In this document: piece by piece, positions 1 to 6,145 of the stretch
How the letters are laid out: every line of letters starts with the position of its first letter
Position numbering within the stretch: position 1 is the first letter of the stretch
NCBI GenBank assembly: GCA_024641895.1
Contig: JAHECE010000066.1
Coordinates: 1 to 11,632, forward strand
Origin: Actinomycetales bacterium
Lineage (GTDB): Bacteria > Actinomycetota > Actinomycetes > Actinomycetales > JAHECE01
DNA: 11,632 nucleotides
Reading direction: 5' to 3'
Made by a program: the position numbers and the translations under genes
Notes under the pieces: model-generated
The model's input: the letters and a program-made list of their open reading frames with translations, nothing else
The model's database searches: none
Told to the model about the DNA's origin: nothing

Positions 1-1878
1 GACGGTGGTCAGGACGTCGGCGCCCACGTTGCCTGCGGTCCCGCCGCCGACGCGGACGTGGGCGACCGGCACGTCCCCGGACGCGGGCCGCCGGCCCGAG
101 ACGCCGTCGCCGAAGCGCAGCCGGACCTGCCGGGACTCCTCCGGCTCGGCGACGACGTGGGCGTCGCCCCTGCCCGACGCGAGGAGGTCCGGGACGCACT
201 CCCAGAGTCGGGCGCCGTCGTCCAGCGTCACCTGCGCGCACGCCCGACGCGGGTCGACGCGCAGCGACGCCGACGCGCTTGCGGCATCGACGGTCTCGTC
301 CACCCAGGCCACGCCGGCCACGGGCAGGCGGGGGTCGTACCGGCCTCGCTCGGGCACCTGGCGCGGCTCGAGGTCCTGGGGCGGCAGCGCGGCCGCGTGC
401 TCGGCCAGCACGACGTTGGCCAGTGCCCGGGCGGCGACGCCCGCGGTGCCGTCCGAACGGCGGAGGCTGACCGGGAGCGGCACCTGGAGGGCGTCGGCGC
501 CGCCCCAGGTGATCTCCAGGACGCGCAGGTCCGGGGCCAGCGGGTCGTCCCGGACCACGGGGTCGGCCACGAGCCGGACGGCCCTGCGGCGCGCTACCTC
601 ACCCGACGGCGTCACCTCGTCCTTGTCGACCGGGACGAGGACGAGGACGTCGCCGGCGCGCAGGCCGGGGTCGAGCTGCGCCGCGACGGCAGGGTCGGCG
701 CTGGTCCCGTGCGCGACGAACGCGGACGTCGCACCTGTGGGTAGGCAGGAGTCGACGTCGCCCCACGCGTGCAGCGCGAGCGCGTTGCGGGCGCGGGTGA
801 GGCGCGACTGGTGGACCGTCTCGAAGACCGAGCCGCCGGCCGCGAGGGCCGCCGTCACGTCGAGCACCGCGACGTCGCCCAGGTCACCGACCGGCGGCAG
901 GGCGGCCACCGGCCGGCCTGCTTCCAGGTCGATCGCCGGCCCGGCCGGCACGTCGAATGCCAGCCACGTCCGGGCGGCGGCGCCTTCGTGCACGCGATAG
1001 TCGAGGAGCCGGGCGTGTCGCCGGACCGACGGCCGGCGCCGCGCCGTCGGGAGGTAGGCCTCCGCCGCGATCGAGTCCTGCCAGGTCGTCAGCCGGTCGC
1101 CGACGTAGGCGAACATCTCGAGCAGGGTGACCGCAGGGTCCGCCGGGTTCGTGTCACGCCATCGGGGCACGAGCTCGGCGAACCGGTCCACCAGCCGCGT
1201 GCGCAGTGCCGGGTAGTCGCGCGCGAGGTAGTCCAGCAGCGGCGAGGTGGCCGGGACCGGGGGGCACCCCTCGGCATCGGCACAGTCGAGCGGGTTGGGG
1301 CAGTCCACGGTGAAGCTGAACGGCTCGCGGGCGAGCGGCTCGTCGAAGCCCGGCGGGTATCCGGTGCCGCCGGGCCCGAGCAGGGCGAGGACGTACGTGG
1401 ACCAGTCGCCGCTCGACGAGGTCCGCACGACGAGCACCCGGTCGCGGCGGGCCGCCTCGACGGCACCCGCGACGAGGGCCCGGTCGGCGGGCTGCACGCC
1501 GGCGAGGCTTGCGACGGGGGGCGACCCGGGTGCCCCGGCCAGGTCGGCGGCCGGGTAGGCCCAGTCGACGCGCACGGGGTTGATGCGCGGGTCTGCGCGC
1601 ACGCCGCCGAGCACGCGCACACGGTCGGCACGCAGATCGGTGGGCACGGGCCCACGCAGCAGGTGCACGAGCAGGGTGCGCTGCTGCGGGGCGCCGGGCA
1701 CGTACCCGGTGCTGCCCGCGTGGTTGGAGAGCACCTCGACGAGGTCGATGCCGTTGACCGGCCCCGGGCCGTGCGGGTCGGTGAGGTCGATGCCGCGGAC
1801 CAGGGCACGCCGGGCGTCGAGGTCCACCGCGGCGCCGGTGAGCCCGGCGGTCTGAGCTGCAGCCGAGGCGCCCGTCAT
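1..1878 (-). CDS. Putative baseplate assembly protein J-like (eCIS/phage-tail family), 3' end cut by window
   Basis: The frame starts with ATG at 1878 and stays open for 626 codons to the window edge, so the C-terminus is missing. It resembles the large 'putative baseplate assembly protein' (gpJ/Afp11-12-like) that builds the wedges of contractile tails and extracellular injection systems. Visible marks are an N-terminal domain of about 190 residues and a Cys motif C-x5-C-x5-C at residues 193, 199 and 205. A core block follows: NPADPAVTLLE (244-254), FAYVGDRL (256-263), AEAYLPTARR (272-281) and VRRHARLLDY just after. Later comes FGDGVSGRRP (589-598), followed by a GNVGA stretch typical of J proteins. 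The start codon overlaps the stop of the gp25-like gene by four bases (ATGA), so translation is probably coupled. Homologous systems usually have a second J-like protein next; that would lie left of the window. Family assignment is strong; the exact subunit number is inference. Confidence 0.9.
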   Translation of the reverse strand, partial: MTGASAAAQTAGLTGAAVDLDARRALVRGIDLTDPHGPGPVNGIDLVEVLSNHAGSTGYVPGAPQQRTLLVHLLRGPVPTDLRADRVRVLGGVRADPRINPVRVDWAYPAADLAGAPGSPPVASLAGVQPADRALVAGAVEAARRDRVLVVRTSSSGDWSTYVLALLGPGGTGYPPGFDEPLAREPFSFTVDCPNPLDCADAEGCPPVPATSPLLDYLARDYPALRTRLVDRFAELVPRWRDTNPADPAVTLLEMFAYVGDRLTTWQDSIAAEAYLPTARRRPSVRRHARLLDYRVHEGAAARTWLAFDVPAGPAIDLEAGRPVAALPPVGDLGDVAVLDVTAALAAGGSVFETVHQSRLTRARNALALHAWGDVDSCLPTGATSAFVAHGTSADPAVAAQLDPGLRAGDVLVLVPVDKDEVTPSGEVARRRAVRLVADPVVRDDPLAPDLRVLEITWGGADALQVPLPVSLRRSDGTAGVAARALANVVLAEHAAALPPQDLEPRQVPERGRYDPRLPVAGVAWVDETVDAASASASLRVDPRRACAQVTLDDGARLWECVPDLLASGRGDAHVVAEPEESRQVRLRFGDGVSGRRPASGDVPVAHVRVGGGTAGNVGADVLTTV

Positions 1879-2273
1879 GACGGCCCCACCCCTGTCCCGC
1901 CGGACACCGTGAGGCTCCGTCGCTCCGGGCCCGGCGCGCCGCCCAGGAGCGGGGTGTAGACGATCGTGACGCGCAAGGTCGCCTCCTGGGCGTCGACCGC
2001 GACCTCCTCGACGCGCATGAGGTCGCCGAGGGCGCGCTGGAGGGCGCCGTGCACGAGGGCCTTCGTGGCCTGGGCGAGCTCACCCCCCGACGGCGCGAAG
2101 ACGAGCTGGTCGATCCCGCTGCCGAAGTCGGGGCGGTTCACCCGCTCCCCCGGCCTGGTGAAGATCACTGCCTCGACGAGCCCGCGCAGGTAGTCGTCGT
2201 CGTCGGCCAGCGCCGTGCGCCGCTGGGGCGTGACCCGCAGCGGGAAGCCGACGTGCGCTGTCGGCCGGATCAC
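1875..2273 (-). CDS. gp25/GPW-like baseplate wedge protein
   Basis: A 132-residue protein of the GPW/gp25 family, a small baseplate wedge component that contacts the sheath and starts its assembly in contractile tails. The family signature is clear in the middle: FTRPGERVNRPDFGSG, followed by a LVFAPSG stretch. Length fits the family (about 120-150). The GTG start at 2273 overlaps the stop of the upstream tip-protein gene (GTGA). Upstream codons in this frame belong to that gene's alternative frame, so a longer start is unlikely. The stop overlaps the ATG of the J-like gene. The N-terminus MIRPTAHVGFPLRV also resembles other family members. It should act with the J-like protein as part of the wedge. 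Confidence 0.9.
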   Translation of the reverse strand: MIRPTAHVGFPLRVTPQRRTALADDDDYLRGLVEAVIFTRPGERVNRPDFGSGIDQLVFAPSGGELAQATKALVHGALQRALGDLMRVEEVAVDAQEATLRVTIVYTPLLGGAPGPERRSLTVSGGTGVGPS

Positions 2274-2587
2274 GTCGCGCTCACCCGCGGCTGGACTGCG
2301 GTGACCGTCAACGGCACACCCGTGGGCACGCACGTGGCGACGCCGCTGGAGATGACGAGCGGCTGGCCCTGCGAGGTCACCCGGACCGTCCCGACGCTCC
2401 ACATCGCCGTCGCGCACGGGCCGCCGGAGTTCGGGGGGAACGGGCAACCGGCGACGGTCCACGGCCCGCTGAGCGTGACAGTCGCCTGGCCACCGACGGT
2501 GACGCGCGGGTTCGGCACGCTCGGCGTCGCCTGACCTGCGTGGGCGCAGATGACGACCGCGCCTTGCTGGACGAGGCTGCCGGGCAC
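2270..2587 (-). CDS. PAAR-like spike-tip candidate, small Cys-rich eCIS protein
   Basis: A 105-residue, beta-rich protein placed directly between the gpV-like spike and the gp25-like gene, where injection-system operons usually carry the PAAR or PAAR-like tip protein. It begins MPGSLVQQGAVVICAHAGQA. It holds one His near a Cys (C14, H16) and further Cys at 48, 58 and 86, which could bind metal or form disulfides. I see no canonical PAAR repeats, so the tip role rests on position and on my recollection that similar small proteins occur in actinobacterial eCIS clusters. The GTG start lies directly after the TAG stop of the spike gene. The MPG start is preferred because no better codon lies nearby. 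Alternative: another small baseplate protein. Confidence 0.75.
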   Translation of the reverse strand: MPGSLVQQGAVVICAHAGQATPSVPNPRVTVGGQATVTLSGPWTVAGCPFPPNSGGPCATAMWSVGTVRVTSQGQPLVISSGVATCVPTGVPLTVTAVQPRVSAT

Positions 2588-3085
2588 CTACATCACGTCC
2601 AGGGCGCCGTTGTTGACCGAGACCTTGACGCCGTCGAGCGTGATCGACGACGCGCCGGTGGACAGCTCGATGCCTTGCGCGCCCAGCACCACCTTGACAG
2701 GGACGGGCACGGCGGGCGCCCCGACCTCGACGGTGATCCCGCCCGCCCCGGGGACCGAGCTGACGGTGATCGTGATGCCGTCGGCGGCGAACATCTTGAT
2801 GTCCGGCAGACCCGGCGCGGGCGACTCGCCGCTGCCCCAGGACGTGCCGGCCAGCACCGGGTAGTCGGGGTCGCCGCCCTCGAACTGGACCCACGCGGCC
2901 GCACCCACCGGCGGCACCGCGACCATGCCGACCTGGTTGCCCGCGAAGGGAACGCACGGCTCGGCCCAGGCGAGGCGCCCGTCTCCGAGCACCGCCGGAA
3001 CGCTGACCTGGACCCGGCCGCGCTGCATCGGGTCGATGTTCGACTCGACCTTGCCGCGGTAGACGCCGTAGAACGTGACGCTCAT
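2588..3085 (-). CDS. gpV/gp5-like baseplate spike protein (OB-fold)
   Basis: A 165-residue phage baseplate assembly protein V-like spike, the piece that sits under the hub at the tip of the inner tube and pierces the target envelope. The OB-fold covers about residues 5-85, with the typical GRVQVSVPAV strand, the VPPVGAAAWVQFEGGDPDYP segment (57-76) and LAGTSWG. Residues about 102-165 are short Gly-punctuated beta strands, such as GITITV, GIELSTG and ITLDGVKV, as in the beta-helical spike tail. The ATG at 3085 overlaps the hub gene's stop (ATGA). A longer in-frame reading to 3217 exists, but its residues are Arg/His-rich shadow sequence of the hub gene. The protein is short compared with VgrG because hub and spike are separate genes here. 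Confidence 0.92.
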   Translation of the reverse strand: MSVTFYGVYRGKVESNIDPMQRGRVQVSVPAVLGDGRLAWAEPCVPFAGNQVGMVAVPPVGAAAWVQFEGGDPDYPVLAGTSWGSGESPAPGLPDIKMFAADGITITVSSVPGAGGITVEVGAPAVPVPVKVVLGAQGIELSTGASSITLDGVKVSVNNGALDVM

Positions 3086-4227
3086 GAGGCCGCCCTCGGC
3101 AGCACCGGCGTGGTGGCGCCGTGGCCGTCCCGGGTGAGGGTGAAGGCGACCTCGTACGAGCCCATCGTGAGGGTGTGCTCGACCCGCTTCGCGTACCAGA
3201 TGCCGTCGTGGGACCACCCGGCACCACGCAGACCGACCAGAGCGCGGGGACGCAGCACGGCGCGGTAGCGGCCGCCGTCCGCGGTGCCCTCGGCGCTGAC
3301 GTTGTCCGCCGCCTTGTCGACGACGCCCTGTGCCCGGGCCTGGGCAGTCACCGTGCTGGAGCTTCCGTGGCGCAGGCGGCGGGAGCGGACGTTGCCGGCG
3401 TTGGCGGCGGCGAACGGCACGGCGCCCAGCGGCGTCCGGGTCGTCACCGGGGCGGTGACCGGGGCCTGCGCGCCCGTGCGCCGGTCCATGACGTTGCCGG
3501 AGACGGTCGTCGGCGCCGTCGCCTCGGTCCGGAACGAGAGGTCGCGCACGTTCGAGTCGTGCCCCATGTTCATCGCCAGCGCGGGCTGGGGCACCCCGAG
3601 CCGCACGGGCGGGCCCCAGTAGAAGAAGCTCGTGCCCGGCACGGGTCCCGGGGTCGCGTAGGCGACGTAGCCGTGGCGCTCCGCCAGGGCTACCAGGTGG
3701 GCCAGGTCCGTGCCGTGCTGGGTCGGGATCCGGTCGATGGGCAGCGGCGGGTCCATGGTCGGCGGCGGCACGACCATCGGCAGGAGGCCCTGGGCCGCGT
3801 ACGGCGCGAGCGTGGTGAGCACCACGGGGTAGTCGTCCAGGCCGGGGTGCTCGACGTCGCGCTCCTCGCGGTCGAGGAGGTTGCCGAGGTCCTCGCCCGT
3901 GACCACCCAGGTGGCGCCTCGACCACCGGCCCCCGGCTCGAGCGCGGTCTCCGTGACGATTCCGTCGAAGAGCACCTGCGGCAGCGCCCCGAACGTCAGG
4001 ACGATGACGACGCGGGAGAACGCCGAGAAGGGCGACGCGCTGCCGAACGGGGTGTCCATGCCGGGCGGGACGCCGTCGGCGTCGAGGACGATCGAGAAGA
4101 CCGACCGTTCCTCGTCGCTCTCGGTGACCGTCACCGAGCGGACCCGCTCGGCCAGCGACAGCGTCAAGGGCACGGGCAGCGTGCGGCCGGCCAGCAGCGT
4201 CAGGTGCAGGCCGCCGGCGAGGATCAC
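3082..4227 (-). CDS. Phage late control gene D-like baseplate hub protein
   Basis: A 381-residue protein matching the gpD/gp27-like hub family (Afp8/VgrG N-terminal part), which links the inner tube to the spike as a trimer. Features seen: a beta-rich N-terminus with alternating hydrophobics, VRSVTVTESDEERSVFSIVL near residues 30-50, then VLFDGIVTE and WVVTGEDLGNLLDREE. A LAHLVALAERHGYVAY stretch follows, then SFFYWGPPVRLG. The C-terminus, WSHDGIWYAKRVEHTLTMGS, is a typical hub end. The GTG start at 4227 overlaps the LysM gene stop (GTGA) and its stop overlaps the spike ATG. There is no lysozyme domain. Family is clear from pattern and gene order; a profile search would firm it up. Confidence 0.88.
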   Translation of the reverse strand: MILAGGLHLTLLAGRTLPVPLTLSLAERVRSVTVTESDEERSVFSIVLDADGVPPGMDTPFGSASPFSAFSRVVIVLTFGALPQVLFDGIVTETALEPGAGGRGATWVVTGEDLGNLLDREERDVEHPGLDDYPVVLTTLAPYAAQGLLPMVVPPPTMDPPLPIDRIPTQHGTDLAHLVALAERHGYVAYATPGPVPGTSFFYWGPPVRLGVPQPALAMNMGHDSNVRDLSFRTEATAPTTVSGNVMDRRTGAQAPVTAPVTTRTPLGAVPFAAANAGNVRSRRLRHGSSSTVTAQARAQGVVDKAADNVSAEGTADGGRYRAVLRPRALVGLRGAGWSHDGIWYAKRVEHTLTMGSYEVAFTLTRDGHGATTPVLPRAAS

Positions 4228-4532
4228 GGCGCCGCCTGCGGGAACGGGATGACCAGGAGGTCGCCCTCCGTCCCTGGCTCGGTCAGCTCATCGGGGTCGA
4301 GGGCCGCGTTGGCGTCGCAGACCTGCCATGCCGCCAGCGGGTCTCCCAGGTAGCGGGCCGCGACCAGGTCGAGGCGGTCCGCGGCGTCGACCCGGTGCGT
4401 CGCCACGGCACGCACGTCGCGAGGGTCGAGCACTCGACGACGGCGCAGGTAGCGCACGGTGCGCTGGCCGCCCACGCCGTCGGGGATGCTCACCTCGGCG
4501 ATCTCGACCGCGTCGTACCGTCCGGCAGCCAC
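4224..4532 (-). CDS. Small LysM-domain protein of the eCIS baseplate
   Basis: A 102-residue protein with one LysM-like domain at about residues 45-97, seen as THRVDAADRLDLVAARYLGD, then AAWQVCDANAALDP and the closing GDLLVIPFP. In contractile tails and injection systems such small LysM proteins (gp53/Afp7 C-terminal-like) sit at the hub-tube junction rather than acting as free peptidoglycan binders. That role is inferred from family knowledge and from the position between tube connector and hub. The N-terminus (DAVEIAEVSIPDGVGGQRTVRYLRRR) is a short conserved lead that I do not assign. GTG start at 4532, three bases after the stop of the upstream gene. In some relatives this domain is fused to the tube-connector protein; here the two are separate. 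Confidence 0.88.
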   Translation of the reverse strand: MAAGRYDAVEIAEVSIPDGVGGQRTVRYLRRRRVLDPRDVRAVATHRVDAADRLDLVAARYLGDPLAAWQVCDANAALDPDELTEPGTEGDLLVIPFPQAAP

Positions 4533-4535
4533 GAC

Positions 4536-5210
4536 TCAACCCCCGACCGCGTCGGCGATGCTCGTGACCCCGCCCGCGACGACCGCCGCTGTCGCCATGA
4601 CTTCCTTGGCCACGAGGTGGGCCACGTAGAGGCCGTAGCCGACGTCGGTGACCGACAGGTCGTCGTAGGTGAGCACGTCGGCGCTGATCTCGACGGTGGC
4701 ACGCATCGGCGTGAGGGCGGCGGTGAACGCCTGCTCGGTGATGGCCAGGTTGCTGATCGTCACCGGGAGCACGCGGCCCGGGCCCCAGACGAGCACGGTC
4801 AGCGGGAGCTCCAGCGGGAGGATCTCGATCGTCCCCGCCATCAGGAGCGCGGTGTTCGCGATGACCCGCGCGCTGCTCGGGTGCAGGAGCATCTCCAGGA
4901 CCGACAGCTGCGGGGTGATGCCCAGGGCCCCGGCGACAGGGTCGCCGGCGTCCATCTGGTCGGTGGCGTCGAGCTCGACCGTGAGGGAGACCGACTCCTT
5001 CGGCGCACCCCAGGCCCGGCGGGCGCTCGAGGACCCGCCGCCGCCGTCGCCGGCCGGGGCCAGGGTGCGGGAGACCTCGTCGGGGTTGTACTGGAAGACG
5101 ACGATGCGGGACAACGGGCTCGCGGGGTCGACGGCCACGATCGCGCCCCGCGTCACGCGCGGCGAGCTCGTCAGGGTTCCCACCGCCCAAGACTCTGGTC
5201 GCAGCGTCAC
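4536..5210 (-). CDS. CIS tube-connector protein (Afp7/Pvc7 N-terminal-like)
   Basis: A 224-residue protein with the layout of the 'CIS tube' N-terminal domain found in eCIS LysM proteins. Seen are RGAIVAVDP (21-29), VVFQYNPDEVSRTL (37-50), PKESVSLTVELDATDQ (70-85) and a late block AITEQAFTAALTPMRATVEI (156-175). A flexible Gly/Ser patch lies at 56-62. It is thought to cap or initiate the inner tube on the hub. It is the first gene of the minus-strand operon; upstream is a divergent copC gene, not sheath or tube genes. The GTG at 5210 gives MTLRPESWAV. No Shine-Dalgarno is visible, and a downstream GTG at 5183 is a possible alternative start. The start codon falls within a triple 11-bp-spaced repeat. 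Confidence 0.9.
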   Translation of the reverse strand: MTLRPESWAVGTLTSSPRVTRGAIVAVDPASPLSRIVVFQYNPDEVSRTLAPAGDGGGGSSSARRAWGAPKESVSLTVELDATDQMDAGDPVAGALGITPQLSVLEMLLHPSSARVIANTALLMAGTIEILPLELPLTVLVWGPGRVLPVTISNLAITEQAFTAALTPMRATVEISADVLTYDDLSVTDVGYGLYVAHLVAKEVMATAAVVAGGVTSIADAVGG

Positions 5211-5233
5211 GTGCGCGTCACGGAGCCGTCACG
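5205..5233. repeat. Three CGTCACG heptamers at exact 11-bp spacing
   Basis: CGTCACG occurs at 5205-5211, 5216-5222 and 5227-5233, one helical turn apart. The first covers the GTG start codon of the tube-connector gene (reads CGTGACG on the minus strand). A fourth isolated copy lies at 5151-5157 inside that gene. Such spacing is used by some actinobacterial regulators that bind direct heptamers (SARP family), but no regulator is identified here and chance in GC-rich DNA is possible. Confidence 0.5.
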
Positions 5234-5267
5234 GACCGGGCCCGAATCCCGAGCCGCCCCCTCCGCC

Positions 5268-5280
5268 TACGCTGCAGGGG
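5268..5280 (+). promoter_or_regulatory. Candidate -10 element for leaderless copC transcript
   Basis: TACGCT (5268-5273) fits the actinobacterial -10 pattern TAnnnT. It ends seven bases before the G of GTG at 5280, so transcription would start at the start codon itself. No clear -35 hexamer is seen 17 bases upstream. The same arrangement recurs in front of the moaB gene. Confidence 0.5.
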
Positions 5281-5984
5281 TGGAACGTCATTCCCCGCAG
5301 GCGCGCACGGACGACCTCTCGTCCCGGATGCGCGCCGTCGTCGTCGCCGTGCTCGGGCCGCTCGTCGGTGTCGGGCTCGTCATAGGCCTCGGCCTGGGCC
5401 TTGCCGCACCAGCGGCCGCCCACGACCAGCTCGTCTCGACGTCACCCGCCGACGGCGCGGTCCTCGACTCCCCGCCTGCCCTGGTCGAGCTGACCTTCAG
5501 CAACGCCGTGGCCGACCTTGGCTCGGTCCTCGTCGTCGAGGACGCGGTCGGGCAGCCGGTGCAGGACGCACCACCGACCATCGACGGCACGGTCGTGCGC
5601 AGCCCGCTGCCGCCCGACGTCGGGCTCGGGACCTACGTGGTGCGTTGGCGCGTCGTCGCACAGGACGGTCATCCGATCGAAGGCAGCTTCACCTTCACCG
5701 TGTCGGACGCCGTGGGGTCGGACGCCGTGGCAGACCCCGCTACGGCGACCGACGCCCCGTCCGCTGGAGCGACCGACGTCCCGGCGGCTGCGGGCTCTCC
5801 CGGGGCCACCTCGACAGCCACGGCGGATTCCACGGCCACGCCGGCCCTCGCGGACGACGTCGCACCGGACGAGGGCGGGTCTCGACTGGCACCGCTGCTG
5901 GGCGGGCTGCTGGCCGTCGGCGCCGTCGCAGGGGTGCTCGTCGCCGTCGTCCGGCGCCGCCGGTCCGGAGCGGAAGCTCCCTGA
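5280..5984 (+). CDS. copC: CopC-family copper-binding protein with signal peptide and C-terminal membrane anchor
   Basis: A 234-residue exported protein. The n-region carries several Arg, followed by a hydrophobic core (about 18-43) and a signal cleavage site after APAAA, so the mature chain starts with His48. CopC proteins bind Cu(II) through the free N-terminal His and an Asp-x-His pair. Here QDGHP (128-132) supplies D129 and H131, which are residues 82 and 84 of the mature chain, close to the known D83/H85 spacing. The beta-sandwich domain ends near 142. An Ala/Thr/Asp-rich linker (143-200) leads to one membrane helix (about 204-225) and an RRRR stop-transfer tail. Role: extracytoplasmic copper binding or supply. 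The GTG start fits a leaderless promoter; ATG at 5328 would shorten the n-region but keep the signal. It is divergent from the injection operon and followed by the sulfur operon. Confidence 0.9.
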   Translation: MERHSPQARTDDLSSRMRAVVVAVLGPLVGVGLVIGLGLGLAAPAAAHDQLVSTSPADGAVLDSPPALVELTFSNAVADLGSVLVVEDAVGQPVQDAPPTIDGTVVRSPLPPDVGLGTYVVRWRVVAQDGHPIEGSFTFTVSDAVGSDAVADPATATDAPSAGATDVPAAAGSPGATSTATADSTATPALADDVAPDEGGSRLAPLLGGLLAVGAVAGVLVAVVRRRRSGAEAP

Positions 5985-5992
5985 CGCGTTGA

Positions 5993-6006
5993 ACCCCGAG
6001 GGGGTA
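5993..6006. promoter_or_regulatory. CsoR/CstR-like operator half-match, site 1
   Basis: ACCCCGAGGGGGTA has ACCCC and GGGGT arms around a short centre, eight bases past the copC stop. It resembles the C4/G4 operators of CsoR-family repressors (copper-sensing CsoR, persulfide-sensing CstR) but lacks the 5' TA of a perfect arm. Its centre is about 34 bases from that of site 2. Confidence 0.5.
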
Positions 6007-6032
6007 CCGGCGGAGGCTCCGCGGTGTACCCC
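6001..6032 (+). terminator. Inverted repeat joining the two operator sites; possible copC terminator
   Basis: GGGGTAC (6001-6007) pairs with GTACCCC (6026-6032), and inside it GCGG (6010-6013) pairs with CCGC (6019-6022) around a five-base loop. On RNA this is a strong hairpin 17 bases after the copC stop. There is no T-run, so an intrinsic terminator is only a possibility. The arms are also the inner halves of the two operator-like palindromes, so the symmetry may be a DNA-binding feature instead. Confidence 0.45.
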
Positions 6033-6040
6033 AGGGGGTA
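6027..6040. promoter_or_regulatory. CsoR/CstR-like operator, site 2 (perfect palindrome)
   Basis: TACCCCAGGGGGTA is a perfect TACCCC-AG-GGGGTA palindrome, flanked as GTACCCC...GGGGTAT. This is close to known operators of CsoR-family repressors, including CstR, which controls sulfide-oxidation operons in Firmicutes. It overlaps a possible -10 (TATAGG, 6039-6044) and lies 106 bases before the sulfide:quinone oxidoreductase start, which suggests repression of that operon. The regulator gene is not in the window. Confidence 0.6.
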
Positions 6041-6051
6041 TAGGACCTTCT

Positions 6052-6071
6052 GCCCGCGGATCCACGCGGGC
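6052..6071 (+). other. Stem-loop in the sulfur-operon leader
   Basis: GCCCGCG (6052-6058) pairs with CGCGGGC (6065-6071) around a six-base loop, giving a 7-bp GC stem between the operator and the coding start. If transcription begins near 6050 it would form in the 5' leader. Function unknown. Confidence 0.35.
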
Positions 6072-6145
6072 GCGGCCCTAGCGTCGTGTCAGCAGGCCGG
6101 GACCCCACAAGGACGCCGGCCCCTGACGACGACGAAGGAGCCACC

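Noticed and set aside
5..1959. Long plus-strand frames over the J-like gene
   Set aside because: They are Arg/Gly/Pro-rich antisense shadows typical of high-GC DNA; the minus-strand frame carries the conserved baseplate motifs.
2540..4353. Long plus-strand frames opposite the spike and hub genes
   Set aside because: No family motifs, composition biased to Arg/Asp/His/Gly, no ribosome sites, and they are fully antisense to recognisable genes.
1..5210. Temperate prophage or type VI secretion locus
   Set aside because: No capsid, terminase, integrase or lysis genes, and no Tss membrane-complex genes, are seen. The LysM plus CIS-tube connector and the separate gpD/gpV genes favour an eCIS, although genes outside the window could change this.
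4395..5279. Upstream extension of the copC frame
   Set aside because: The frame is open by chance over antisense eCIS genes. The signal peptide and leaderless promoter place the start at 5280 or, less likely, 5328.
6086..6145. Longer N-terminus for the SQR
   Set aside because: The FAD motif normally lies at the very start, and AAGGAG is placed correctly for GTG 6146.
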